Shown: piece after piece, positions 56,831 to 64,000 of the stretch
Layout: each line of letters opens with the position of its first letter
How positions within the stretch are numbered: position 1 is the stretch's first letter
Source of the DNA: Francisella uliginis
GTDB taxonomy: Bacteria; Pseudomonadota; Gammaproteobacteria; Francisellales; Francisellaceae
Assembly: GCF_001895265.1 (NCBI RefSeq)
Contig: NZ_CP016796.1
Location: 1,302,001-1,366,000 of the forward strand
Reading direction: 5' to 3'
Length of the DNA: 64,000 nt
The notes under the pieces: model-generated
What the model was told of the DNA's origin: nothing
Seen by the model: the letters and a program-made list of their open reading frames with translations, nothing else
Database searches by the model: none
Program-made: the position numbers and the translations under genes

Positions 56831-56900
56831 GTAGTGACAGATCAGTGATCTGTCAATTACTTATATAACTATAATAAGACAGCACAATGTGTTGTCACTA
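56831..56900. repeat. REP-like hairpin pair downstream of ttcA
   Basis: The segment 56831-56855 starts GTAG and forms TGACAGATCA/TGATCTGTCA. The segment 56878-56900 read on the reverse strand starts TAGTGACA and forms an 8-bp stem GACAGCAC/GTGTTGTC with one G-T pair. The hairpins are in opposed orientation, 22 bases apart, the same layout as the pair in the RAYT gene. A short GTCAT-family remnant (TCATCCTGAAC) lies at 56770-56780. Confidence 0.7.
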
Positions 56901-56935
56901 AAAAAAACTATAAAGATAAATTTTAATCTACAAAA

Positions 56936-57931
56936 CTAATTCACACTACTAGAAAAATTAGAAATTCTAAAAGTATTTGGACAAGTACTCTGTTTAGCAT
57001 TAGGTGCTTTAGATAATAAGGCTGCCAAATCTTTCTGAGTAGGATCATCAGCACTCTTAGGTAAAGATATGTATATATCAACTAACATACCCTCTTTACA
57101 ATTTAGATATACTTTCTTACTAGAATTTGCTCCAAAGCTACTATTAAACGCATTATTAAACTGTTCAATAGTGATCTCTTTACCAATATTTTGACTAAAT
57201 AACTGCTCAAGTTTTGAACTATTTATTTGTCTTACAAAGTTAGCTGCTTGAGTAAAATATTGATTTTGATCTTGAAGCTGGCAAGTTCCATGCTTATACC
57301 ACTCATGTCTTTGTAAACATGAAGTGGAGTTATAGCCAGGCATTACACTATGTAGCAATTTTTCAGTTTTAGCATCTAATTTTAAAGGTGCATAGCTGCA
57401 GAAATTTATTTGTTCTTTAGTATTACAAAAACCATAGTTAATACCACAGGCATTTTGATTTGGCCAAAAACCATGTAATGAAAAACTCTTAGCTGCTGTA
57501 TTATTTAATGATAAATTTTTGCATTCTTGCTTATTTGCACCATAACCATAAGTCTCACAAAAAGCAGGCTCCCAGCTCAAAGCTAACACATAACTATCTG
57601 CATAGCCTGATTTATTTATACACTGTCTACTCAAATTATTTTTTAACTTAACTATGCCGCAATTTTTACTAACCCAGCGGAACTGATTCTTATCAGCTTT
57701 TGGGATAAAAATTCTAAACCAATTTGCATTAGTGTATTTATTTTTTTCTTTAATAGTGTAAGTCTGTCCAATTATTACATGAGTATTATCAGGATTAGTT
57801 TGCTTATTTTTAGATATATAGGCTTGACAAGATGACCTTGCTGTAAAAGTACCTGAAGCTGGCTCGGCATATATTGACGTAGTTATTAAAAGTAAAACAC
57901 TAATAAGCCAAAGATTAATTCTTATTTTCAT
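56936..57931 (-). CDS. Secreted ribonuclease T2 with N-terminal SH3-like domain
   Basis: From the ATG at 57931 the protein (331 aa) has a signal peptide (MKIRINLWLISVLLLITTSIYA). Residues about 45-100 look like an SH3b domain (GQTYTIKEK, NWFRIFIP, FRWVSKNCG). The T2 domain follows: SLHGFWPN near 165 (CAS I) and RHEWYKHGTC near 229 (CAS II) hold the catalytic histidines and Glu. Many cysteines suggest disulfides. It should degrade RNA in the periplasm. The start overlaps the RelA/SpoT gene end by 17 bases. Confidence 0.9.
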   Translation of the reverse strand: MKIRINLWLISVLLLITTSIYAEPASGTFTARSSCQAYISKNKQTNPDNTHVIIGQTYTIKEKNKYTNANWFRIFIPKADKNQFRWVSKNCGIVKLKNNLSRQCINKSGYADSYVLALSWEPAFCETYGYGANKQECKNLSLNNTAAKSFSLHGFWPNQNACGINYGFCNTKEQINFCSYAPLKLDAKTEKLLHSVMPGYNSTSCLQRHEWYKHGTCQLQDQNQYFTQAANFVRQINSSKLEQLFSQNIGKEITIEQFNNAFNSSFGANSSKKVYLNCKEGMLVDIYISLPKSADDPTQKDLAALLSKAPNAKQSTCPNTFRISNFSSSVN

Positions 57932-59024
57932 TTTGATCATCTGTATCGCTAGACTCAATACTCTTTACTACTTCATCCATATCTATCTCAGGGCAAAGTT
58001 CTTCAATGATTTTAGATGCATTATATAAAACATCTGTATCTTCTAATGCATTTGCCAAGATATCAGCATTTATAACAGGTAAACCTAGCTCATTAATTGT
58101 CTTTGATACATCATTACTATTTAATGTTTTTATAGAATTTTGGATATTTGTAATTCTAGAAAATAAATTATCAAAGTTTTGATTCGCAACCTCTTTACCT
58201 GAAGATGTTTTCTTATCAGAGCTCATTTCTTCAAGCTGCATTTTTAGATGTTCAATCTCATAATTTAAGTTATTTATCTTAGTTTCATTACTATTGTTTA
58301 TAGCTTTTTGTTTAACTCTCTCTTCCTTTAGTGTTGTTACTAAATTATTAAGAAAGCTAGCCATCTCATCAGCACTACCAGCAAATCTGTTAAATACCGT
58401 TAAGAAATGTAGTATTGATTTATCATCTGAAAAATCAGGGTACCTTACTCTATGATCAATCTCACTCCAGCCCTCTTCAAATATTGTCCTTACTTGTATT
58501 TCACAAAATATTTCTTCCTTGAGAGGTTTCGCTTTAATTACATAATGCGTCGAACGATAGCCAATAGGATGTTCCTTCACTTCACAATCTTTATGTTCAA
58601 CTACTTCATTATCACCTTTTCTTATATAAACAATCTTTTCATGAGTTTCATACTTTTGATTGACATAGTGATAAATATCTTCCCATTCATTTTTAAATAA
58701 ATGTAATGCTCTTATTCCTATTAAATCTGTAATTATTTTTAGATAATTTTTTACAGATATATCTGCATACTTTTTATTTCCCTCTTTTTTCTTTCTTACT
58801 ATCTTTTTTAAGAGGTGAGAGGCATCTTTTACACGCCATCTAACAGAGTGAACATTATCGCATTGTTGTAAGGTATTCGCTAAATAACTAGCTGTACTTT
58901 TAAAATCATCAATTCTACTTAGATAATCACTTATAATTTCTGATAATTCTTTTTCACTAATATTAGCTTGCTTTAAACAAGCATTAGTAATATTTGTATC
59001 TTCTAAAATTTTGCTTATATCCAT
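57915..59024 (-). CDS. Stand-alone RelA/SpoT-domain protein B
   Basis: The 369-aa protein has a synthetase domain over about 60-195: RVKDASHLLKKIVRKK, ITDLIGIRALHLF with Asp100, EHPIGYRSTHYVI, and FCEIQVRTIFEEGWSEIDHRVRYP with Glu175. A predicted coiled coil lies near 235-275, then an acidic tail. It differs in sequence from protein A (34023-35027) and has no HD, TGS or ACT domain. Likely makes (p)ppGpp or a related product. It is just upstream of, and overlaps, the RNase T2 gene. Confidence 0.82.
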   Translation of the reverse strand: MDISKILEDTNITNACLKQANISEKELSEIISDYLSRIDDFKSTASYLANTLQQCDNVHSVRWRVKDASHLLKKIVRKKKEGNKKYADISVKNYLKIITDLIGIRALHLFKNEWEDIYHYVNQKYETHEKIVYIRKGDNEVVEHKDCEVKEHPIGYRSTHYVIKAKPLKEEIFCEIQVRTIFEEGWSEIDHRVRYPDFSDDKSILHFLTVFNRFAGSADEMASFLNNLVTTLKEERVKQKAINNSNETKINNLNYEIEHLKMQLEEMSSDKKTSSGKEVANQNFDNLFSRITNIQNSIKTLNSNDVSKTINELGLPVINADILANALEDTDVLYNASKIIEELCPEIDMDEVVKSIESSDTDDQNENKN

Positions 59025-59180
59025 AACTTATATAAATCCCTTCTTACTCGGTTTATCTATCGTTACTTATTCTAAATTCTTAAAGACTAGTTTTACATTA
59101 TATATAGACTAATTCAACTGCTATGACTAAATGGAAATGATTATAAATTAGAGCGTTTAAGAAATTGACTTTTATATTTA

Positions 59181-59690
59181 TTATAGATTCTTATAAAAAT
59201 CATAAGCTTCTTTGCCTAATAGTTTCATATGTTTTTGCTTTTGTAACTCCTTATCTCTATAGTTTCCAATAAAAATATATGAAAGATCTAAGCCTACAGT
59301 TAATATTAGTAAGTATAATAAAGATTTATACTGTCCAATTATTAGTCGATGAAAATCAAAACTAACACTTCCACTTTTTATATAAGTATTTATATATGGA
59401 AAAAGTAAATAAGATATGACTCCTACAATTAGCAAATAAATACTTCCTTGTATGAATATAATAAAGTTGTTTTTATCTGTAATTAAATGTTGGCAAAGAA
59501 ATAAAAAAACTATTATTAAAAATAATACTCCAAATGAAAGAATTGAATAAATAATAAAAAACATATAATTATATTGCTTAAAATATAATCCTAACACTAT
59601 AGTAAAAATAGTAAGATAAATAACTACTCTAACTATTCTACTTTTAATAAAAGGAATTATCTCTTTCTTTATTTCATCATATGAGACCAT
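59181..59690 (-). CDS. Unknown membrane protein
   Basis: The 169-aa protein has four predicted membrane helices (about 18-35, 42-65, 75-97, 115-140) with a short charged start and a charged tail (RDKELQKQKHMKLLGKEAYDFYKNL). No family is recognised. It lies 34 bases downstream of hisIE on the same strand and may be carried on the histidine transcript, though nothing suggests a histidine role. The 156 bases after it hold no gene. Confidence 0.55.
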   Translation of the reverse strand: MVSYDEIKKEIIPFIKSRIVRVVIYLTIFTIVLGLYFKQYNYMFFIIYSILSFGVLFLIIVFLFLCQHLITDKNNFIIFIQGSIYLLIVGVISYLLFPYINTYIKSGSVSFDFHRLIIGQYKSLLYLLILTVGLDLSYIFIGNYRDKELQKQKHMKLLGKEAYDFYKNL

Positions 59691-59724
59691 TATAATATAT
59701 CCATTTATTTAGCTGCCATATATA

Positions 59725-60348
59725 CTAACCTGAACTATTCCTAGAAACCAACTTTTGACAAACTTGCTCTAATGAAACTTCTTTTTCTCTAAGCAGAACT
59801 AATAAATGAAATAATAAATCTGCTGTCTCTGAAATTAGTTCATCTTCTGAATCTTGCTTCATTGCAGCGATCACAACTTCTACACCTTCTTCGCCAACTT
59901 TTTGAGCTATTCTCGGTAAACCTTCTTTAAATAAACTAGTCAAATAGCTATTCTCAGGTAAATAGTCTTTTCTTTCAGCTATTAATTTTTCTAATTTATC
60001 TATTATATACACCGAGCTATTTTCTTCATTTTTAGTAAAACATGATTTACTACCAGTATGACAAGTTGGGCCAAATGGTATAGCTTTTATAAGTATAGAA
60101 TCATTATCACAATCAACAGCTATATCTTTTAGCTCAAGAAAATTACCGCTTTCTTCACCTTTAGTCCACAAACGTTTCTTACTACGACTATAAAAAGTTA
60201 CTTTGCCGATTTCTAAAGTCTTTTCTAAAGATTCCTTACTCATATAACCTAGCATTAAGACACTATTATCAATTGCTGATTGAATAATAGTTGGAACTAA
60301 ATTATCCATTTTTTGCCAAGCTATAGACTCTATAATTTTGTTATCCAT
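59725..60348 (-). CDS. hisI: Bifunctional phosphoribosyl-AMP cyclohydrolase / phosphoribosyl-ATP pyrophosphatase
   Basis: The 207-aa HisIE fusion does steps 2 and 3 of histidine synthesis. The HisI half has MLGYMSKESLEKTLEIGKVTFYSRSKKRLWTKGEESGN and IPFGPTCHTGSKSCF with the zinc cysteine; the HisE half (from about 120) has GLPRIAQKVGEEGVEVVIAAMK and ETADLLFHLLVLL. Last his gene, 8 bases after hisF. Confidence 0.96.
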   Translation of the reverse strand: MDNKIIESIAWQKMDNLVPTIIQSAIDNSVLMLGYMSKESLEKTLEIGKVTFYSRSKKRLWTKGEESGNFLELKDIAVDCDNDSILIKAIPFGPTCHTGSKSCFTKNEENSSVYIIDKLEKLIAERKDYLPENSYLTSLFKEGLPRIAQKVGEEGVEVVIAAMKQDSEDELISETADLLFHLLVLLREKEVSLEQVCQKLVSRNSSG

Positions 60349-60356
60349 TTTATATC

Positions 60357-61130
60357 CTATTTTACTATTCTTGTAGGTATATTATTTTTAAAAAGCTCTT
60401 GTTTTAACTCAGGTATAGCTATAATATCATCATGAAATACACTAGCTGCCAAAGCTCCATCAATATTCGTATACTTAAATACATCAATAAAATGCTGAAT
60501 CTGGCCAGCTCCACCAGAGGCAATAACTGGTATTGATACATTTGATTGAACCTCTCTAAGATGCTCTATGTCATAACCACCTTTGACACCATCATGATTC
60601 ATACAATTAAGAACTATCTCACCAGCACCTCGAGATTCAACTTCTTTTGCCCAGCTAACTGGATCTAATAATGTCTCTACAGTTTTATCAGCACTACCTG
60701 TATATTGGCAAACTTTAAATTCACCATCAATAAATTTACTATCTACACCAACCACTACACACTGTGTACCAAATTCATAAACTAGCTCATCTATCAAATC
60801 AGGTCTAGCAAGCGCTGCAGAGTTGACAGATATTTTATCTGCACCTTCATTTAATATGGCTCGAGCGTTTTCTACTGACTTGATACCTCCAGCCACACAA
60901 AATGGAATATTTATCTTTTTAGCTATCTCTTGTATCCACTTGATAGAGAGTAGCTTATTATCAGGACTAGCTCCAATATCATAAAATACCAGCTCATCAG
61001 CTCCTGCATCTGAGTATTTCTGAGCCAGATCAATAATATCGCCAATGATTCTATGATTTCTAAATTTTACACCTTTGACAACTACGCCATCTTTGACATC
61101 AAGACATGGAATTATTCTTTTTGTTAACAT
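60357..61130 (-). CDS. hisF: Imidazole glycerol phosphate synthase, cyclase subunit
   Basis: The 257-aa barrel forms IGP and AICAR from PRFAR and ammonia. RIIPCLDVKDGVVVKGVKF holds the catalytic Asp11 (LDV), VAGGIKSVENARAILNEGADKISVNSAAL the phosphate site, and Asp130 lies in VVVGVDSKF. Its start overlaps hisA by seven bases; HisH, its glutaminase partner, is two genes upstream. Confidence 0.97.
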   Translation of the reverse strand: MLTKRIIPCLDVKDGVVVKGVKFRNHRIIGDIIDLAQKYSDAGADELVFYDIGASPDNKLLSIKWIQEIAKKINIPFCVAGGIKSVENARAILNEGADKISVNSAALARPDLIDELVYEFGTQCVVVGVDSKFIDGEFKVCQYTGSADKTVETLLDPVSWAKEVESRGAGEIVLNCMNHDGVKGGYDIEHLREVQSNVSIPVIASGGAGQIQHFIDVFKYTNIDGALAASVFHDDIIAIPELKQELFKNNIPTRIVK

Positions 61131-61849
61131 TCTAAAGCCTCTTGTAGTGTAAATTTATTCTCATATAGAGCTTTGCCTATGATAACACCATAAGTATTTT
61201 GCTCTTTTAGAATTTCTAAATCCTGTAAAGCCCCCACTCCCCCAGAAGCCATAAACTGAATATCTGGATAAATAGATGAGTAGATTCTATATAGCTCAAA
61301 ATTTGGACCTTGTAGCATACCATCGCGAGAAATATCAGTACATAAAACATATTCAAGACCATCACCAAGATAAGTCTGCAATATTTCATCTAAAGTTGTT
61401 GTGCTAGACTCTTGCCAACCATGCGTTGCTATATAAGGTATTCCTTCTTTGATAAATACATCCAAAGCTAAAACTATCTTCTCAGCACCATATTTCTCAA
61501 AAAACTTCTTTGTTAATGCAATATCTTTAACAGCTGAACTACCAATAACTACCCTATCAACTCCAATCTCTAGAAGCTTTTCAATAGTTTCAAAATCTTT
61601 GACACCTCCACCAACTTGTAGCGTCATATTACAGTTTTTTCTAATCTGCTGGATAGTCTCAAATTGACAAGTTTGACCTTTTTTAGCACCATCTAAATCT
61701 ACAACATGGATAAACTCTGCACCTGCTTGTTGATATGCTTTTGCAACATCTTTAGGCTCAAGCTCATAAATAGTAGTTTTATTAAAATCACCTTTTTCTA
61801 AACGAACACATTTGCCATTTATTAGATCTATCGCTGGAAATATATTCAT
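61124..61849 (-). CDS. hisA: ProFAR isomerase
   Basis: The 241-aa barrel isomerises ProFAR to PRFAR. FPAIDLINGKCVRLEKGDF carries the first catalytic Asp (Asp8), LQVGGGVKDFETIEKLLEIGVDRVVIGSSAV the phosphate site, and CTDISRDGMLQGPN the second Asp. It is adjacent to hisH, with no spacer, and overlaps hisF. Full length. Confidence 0.97.
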   Translation of the reverse strand: MNIFPAIDLINGKCVRLEKGDFNKTTIYELEPKDVAKAYQQAGAEFIHVVDLDGAKKGQTCQFETIQQIRKNCNMTLQVGGGVKDFETIEKLLEIGVDRVVIGSSAVKDIALTKKFFEKYGAEKIVLALDVFIKEGIPYIATHGWQESSTTTLDEILQTYLGDGLEYVLCTDISRDGMLQGPNFELYRIYSSIYPDIQFMASGGVGALQDLEILKEQNTYGVIIGKALYENKFTLQEALEC

Positions 61850-62446
61850 TTACAAAACTCCCTGTATAAAATTCTCTAAAATCTTCATCCCGACATTACC
61901 TGACTTCTCAGGATGAAATTGAATGCCATAAAAATTATCTTTATTTACCATCGCAGTAAAATCATTTATATAATCATTAGTAGCTATACTAAATTGATTA
62001 AGCTCAGCATAAAAACTATGCACAAAATATACATAATCATCTTCTGCAATATCTTTAAACAAAAAATGATCTTTATTTACATTTTGTAAACTATTCCAAC
62101 CCATGTGTGGAATACTAAAACCTTGAGTTTTCTTAAAAGCTTTTACTTTTTCAGGAAAAATACCCAAACAATTTATATTTCCCTCTTCAGAAAAACTATA
62201 CATAATCTGCATTCCTAGGCAGATTCCTAAGACAGGTTGCTTAAGCTCTGGAATAAGCTTATCTAAATTATTTTTTCTTAAACTATCCATGGCTGATTTA
62301 GCATGTCCTACACCTGGCAAAATCACGCAAGCTGCCTTTTTAATTACTTCAGCATCATGTGTTAGGACTATTTGTCGACCTAATTTCTCAAAAGCATATT
62401 TTATCGATGCAAAATTACTCCCACAACAATCTATTATCGCTATCAT
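61850..62446 (-). CDS. hisH: Imidazole glycerol phosphate synthase, glutaminase subunit
   Basis: The 198-aa class I amidotransferase supplies ammonia to HisF. ILPGVGHAKSAM, LGICLGMQIMY with the nucleophile Cys, and GIQFHPEKSGNVGMKILENF with the His and Glu of the triad are clear. It overlaps the hisB stop by four bases. Confidence 0.97.
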   Translation of the reverse strand: MIAIIDCCGSNFASIKYAFEKLGRQIVLTHDAEVIKKAACVILPGVGHAKSAMDSLRKNNLDKLIPELKQPVLGICLGMQIMYSFSEEGNINCLGIFPEKVKAFKKTQGFSIPHMGWNSLQNVNKDHFLFKDIAEDDYVYFVHSFYAELNQFSIATNDYINDFTAMVNKDNFYGIQFHPEKSGNVGMKILENFIQGVL

Positions 62447-63519
62447 AATACTCCCTTTGAGCTTGGAATCTCATCTATACCATCTTTAGCAATTGCCTGT
62501 TTAAGCACTTTTCCTAAGCCTTTAAAACATGCTTCTATCATATGATGAGTATTCTCACCTGTTACTTTGATATGTAGAGTTGCTTTTAGGCCTTCAGCAA
62601 AAGACACAAAGAAATGCTTCACCAATTCTACAGATAGATCCCCAACCATTTCTCGATCAAAATTCGCCTCAAATGAGCAGTAATTTCTACCACTTAAATC
62701 TAGAGCAATTTCAACTAAAGCCTCATCCATTGGTAGCAAGAAACCATAACGATTAATACCATATTTATCACCAAGAGCTTGGGCAATTGCTTGTGAAAGA
62801 GTAATTGCAACATCTTCAACACAATGATGATCATCGATATGAAGATCACCTTTTGCGTTAATTACAGCACTTATACCAGCATGCTTTACAATCTGATCAA
62901 GCATATGATCAAAGAAACCAAGACCAGTATCGATTTCTCGAGTCCCTGGAACATCTAGATTAACCTTTACAATAATATCAGTCTCATTAGTTACACGCTT
63001 GATTTCAGCTACTCTAGGTTTATTTAATATAGCTGTAGTTATATCATCCCAAGATTGATAATTTCCAACACCAAATTGAATAGGGTTAACTTTTATATTA
63101 TGAGCTAATTGAATATCTGTCTCTCTATCTCCAATCACATAGCTATCTTTTAGAGAAATCTTCTGCTCTACTAAATAATCCATCAACAAACCAACTTTAG
63201 GCTTACGACAATTACAGTTTTCATGAGCAAAATGAGGACAAATTAAAACATCTTCAAATTCAATACCTTGTGATTTAAATACCTTCATCATCAGATCATG
63301 TGGCGCATCAAAATCCTCTTGTGGAAAAGACTCAGTACCTAAGCCATCTTGGTTCGATACCATCACAAGTTTAAAACCTGCTTTTTGTAACTTTTTAAGA
63401 GCTTCAAAAACATCTTCAAAAAACTCAAGCTTCTCAATACTATCAACCTGTTTATCTATAGGTGGCTCAACTATTAACGTACCATCTCTATCAATGAATA
63501 AATATTTATTTTGCTTCAT
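62443..63519 (-). CDS. hisB: Bifunctional histidinol-phosphatase / imidazoleglycerol-phosphate dehydratase
   Basis: From the ATG at 63519 the 358-aa fusion has the HAD phosphatase first (FIDRDGTLIVEPP near 8, zinc loop CPHFAHENCNCRKPK near 95, GDRETDI near 130) and the dehydratase from about 165 (ETDIIVKVNLDVPG, TGLGFFDHMLDQIVKHAG, DDHHCVEDVAITLSQA, ENTHHMIEACFKG). An upstream GTG would add two residues. It overlaps the hisC end by 14 bases. Confidence 0.96.
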   Translation of the reverse strand: MKQNKYLFIDRDGTLIVEPPIDKQVDSIEKLEFFEDVFEALKKLQKAGFKLVMVSNQDGLGTESFPQEDFDAPHDLMMKVFKSQGIEFEDVLICPHFAHENCNCRKPKVGLLMDYLVEQKISLKDSYVIGDRETDIQLAHNIKVNPIQFGVGNYQSWDDITTAILNKPRVAEIKRVTNETDIIVKVNLDVPGTREIDTGLGFFDHMLDQIVKHAGISAVINAKGDLHIDDHHCVEDVAITLSQAIAQALGDKYGINRYGFLLPMDEALVEIALDLSGRNYCSFEANFDREMVGDLSVELVKHFFVSFAEGLKATLHIKVTGENTHHMIEACFKGLGKVLKQAIAKDGIDEIPSSKGVL

Positions 63520-64000
63520 AATCACTACTTAATTTTTGTAATACTTCGATTAATCTTTTATTTTCAGGTACTGTCCCTATGCTAATTCTTAGAACTTTTT
63601 CATCATTAAAAAAATGTGCCATGGAACGGACAACTATATTGTTTGCAATTAAATCATCAAAAACGTGCTTTTTAAAACTAACTAGTAAAAAGTTCGCATC
63701 TGATGAGTATACTTTGTTTACTATCGCTAACTGTTCTAGCTTTTCAAATACTAGCTGCCTCTGTTTTTTTATCTCTTCAACTTGAGCATCTAACTTAGCT
63801 AAGCTCTTATCATCAAGTAAATTTAATATCGTAGTTTCAGTAGTCTTTGGAATTGGGTATGGTGCTAATATTTTTCTAAGCCATTCAATCATATTAGGAT
63901 TAGAAATTATAGTTCCTAGTCTAAGCCCAGCCATACCAAAAGATTTTGATAGCGTTCTTAGTACAACTAGATTCTGATATTTATCGATAAGAGTAATTGC
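63506..64000 (-). CDS. hisC: Histidinol-phosphate aminotransferase (5' end cut by window edge)
   Basis: The frame is open to the window edge, showing the last 164 residues. The PLP lysine is in LRTLSKSFGMAGLRLG (19 residues into the visible part), and the phosphate-binding Arg in AGLRLG follows. SSDANFLLVSF and MAHFFNDEKVLRISIGTVPEN complete the small domain. It catalyses imidazole-acetol phosphate amination, and is the first visible gene of the his block; upstream genes (hisG, hisD) would lie beyond 64000 if present. Confidence 0.93.
   Translation of the reverse strand, partial: AITLIDKYQNLVVLRTLSKSFGMAGLRLGTIISNPNMIEWLRKILAPYPIPKTTETTILNLLDDKSLAKLDAQVEEIKKQRQLVFEKLEQLAIVNKVYSSDANFLLVSFKKHVFDDLIANNIVVRSMAHFFNDEKVLRISIGTVPENKRLIEVLQKLSSDYEAK

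Noticed and set aside
59025-59180. Possible small gene or RNA after the unknown membrane gene
   Set aside because: No open frame with a start and ribosome site, and no stable fold is visible.

Overview
The window is AT-rich, compact, bacterial chromosomal DNA. Gene content and protein style point to the Gammaproteobacteria, most likely Francisella or a close relative: nadA-nadC-nadB, a Francisella-type pilin cluster, gamma-glutamyltransferase with a cystine carrier, galTK beside paired sugar porters, and single-copy housekeeping genes with short spacers. I saw no rRNA, tRNA, CRISPR array, prophage or full insertion sequence. Species cannot be fixed by eye.

Layout. 1-8230: a cut lipase-like hydrolase, a dipeptide epimerase, a frameshifted DUF819 membrane protein, glutathione peroxidase, an exported chorismate-mutase-like protein, the NAD operon (nadA, nadC, nadB) and gmk. 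8401-15653: DEAD-box helicase, parvulin, two sugar porters and divergent galT-galK. 15650-18971: HIT protein, kdsB, Trm112-like, TusA-like and a PP-loop sulfur-transfer enzyme in overlapping frames, then a PAP2 phosphatase. 19198-28697: uvrC, DUF4336, rnd, a drug exporter, DUF2237, glyS, tatD-like and recF. 28719-32160: small secreted proteins, a three-gene pilin-like cluster and an anchored nuclease. 32215-43090: aminopeptidase P, a RelA/SpoT-domain protein, pgeF, ispG, Nif3-like, a hexosamine-type porter with a NagB-II-like SIS protein, a cystine carrier and selO. 43195-50075: a possible NYN/PIN-like protein, a rubredoxin (56 aa), a PLP desulfhydrase-like enzyme, two unknown membrane proteins, typA and an SDR enzyme. 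50086-57931: ggt, mlaA, an MnmC-type oxidase, a REP-associated transposase (RAYT), rnfH, ratA, smpB, ttcA and RNase T2. 57915-64000: a second RelA/SpoT protein, an unknown membrane protein, and the 3' part of a histidine operon (hisC cut, hisB, hisH, hisA, hisF, hisIE).

Two families of non-coding repeats stand out. The first has four intergenic copies (about 1664-1804, 3040-3159, 19034-19181, 26733-26847). Each is a composite palindrome of about 115-150 bp with outer inverted repeats and two inner arms of about 27 nt. The arms have fixed ends (GTCAT...ATCTC and GAGAT...ATGAC) around a self-complementary centre whose sequence varies between copies while its pairing is kept. The second is a RAYT/REP system: a Y1/HUH transposase gene sits inside the ratA-rnfH-mnmC-like operon and carries a pair of GTAG-headed REP hairpins inside its own reading frame; a second REP-like pair lies 2.1 kb away after ttcA.

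Together the genes cover cofactor (NAD), histidine and isoprenoid synthesis, sugar uptake, glutathione/cystine use, tRNA thiolation, RNA turnover and envelope maintenance. The accessory layer is small: repeats, pilins, two stand-alone alarmone-synthetase-like proteins and several unknown proteins.
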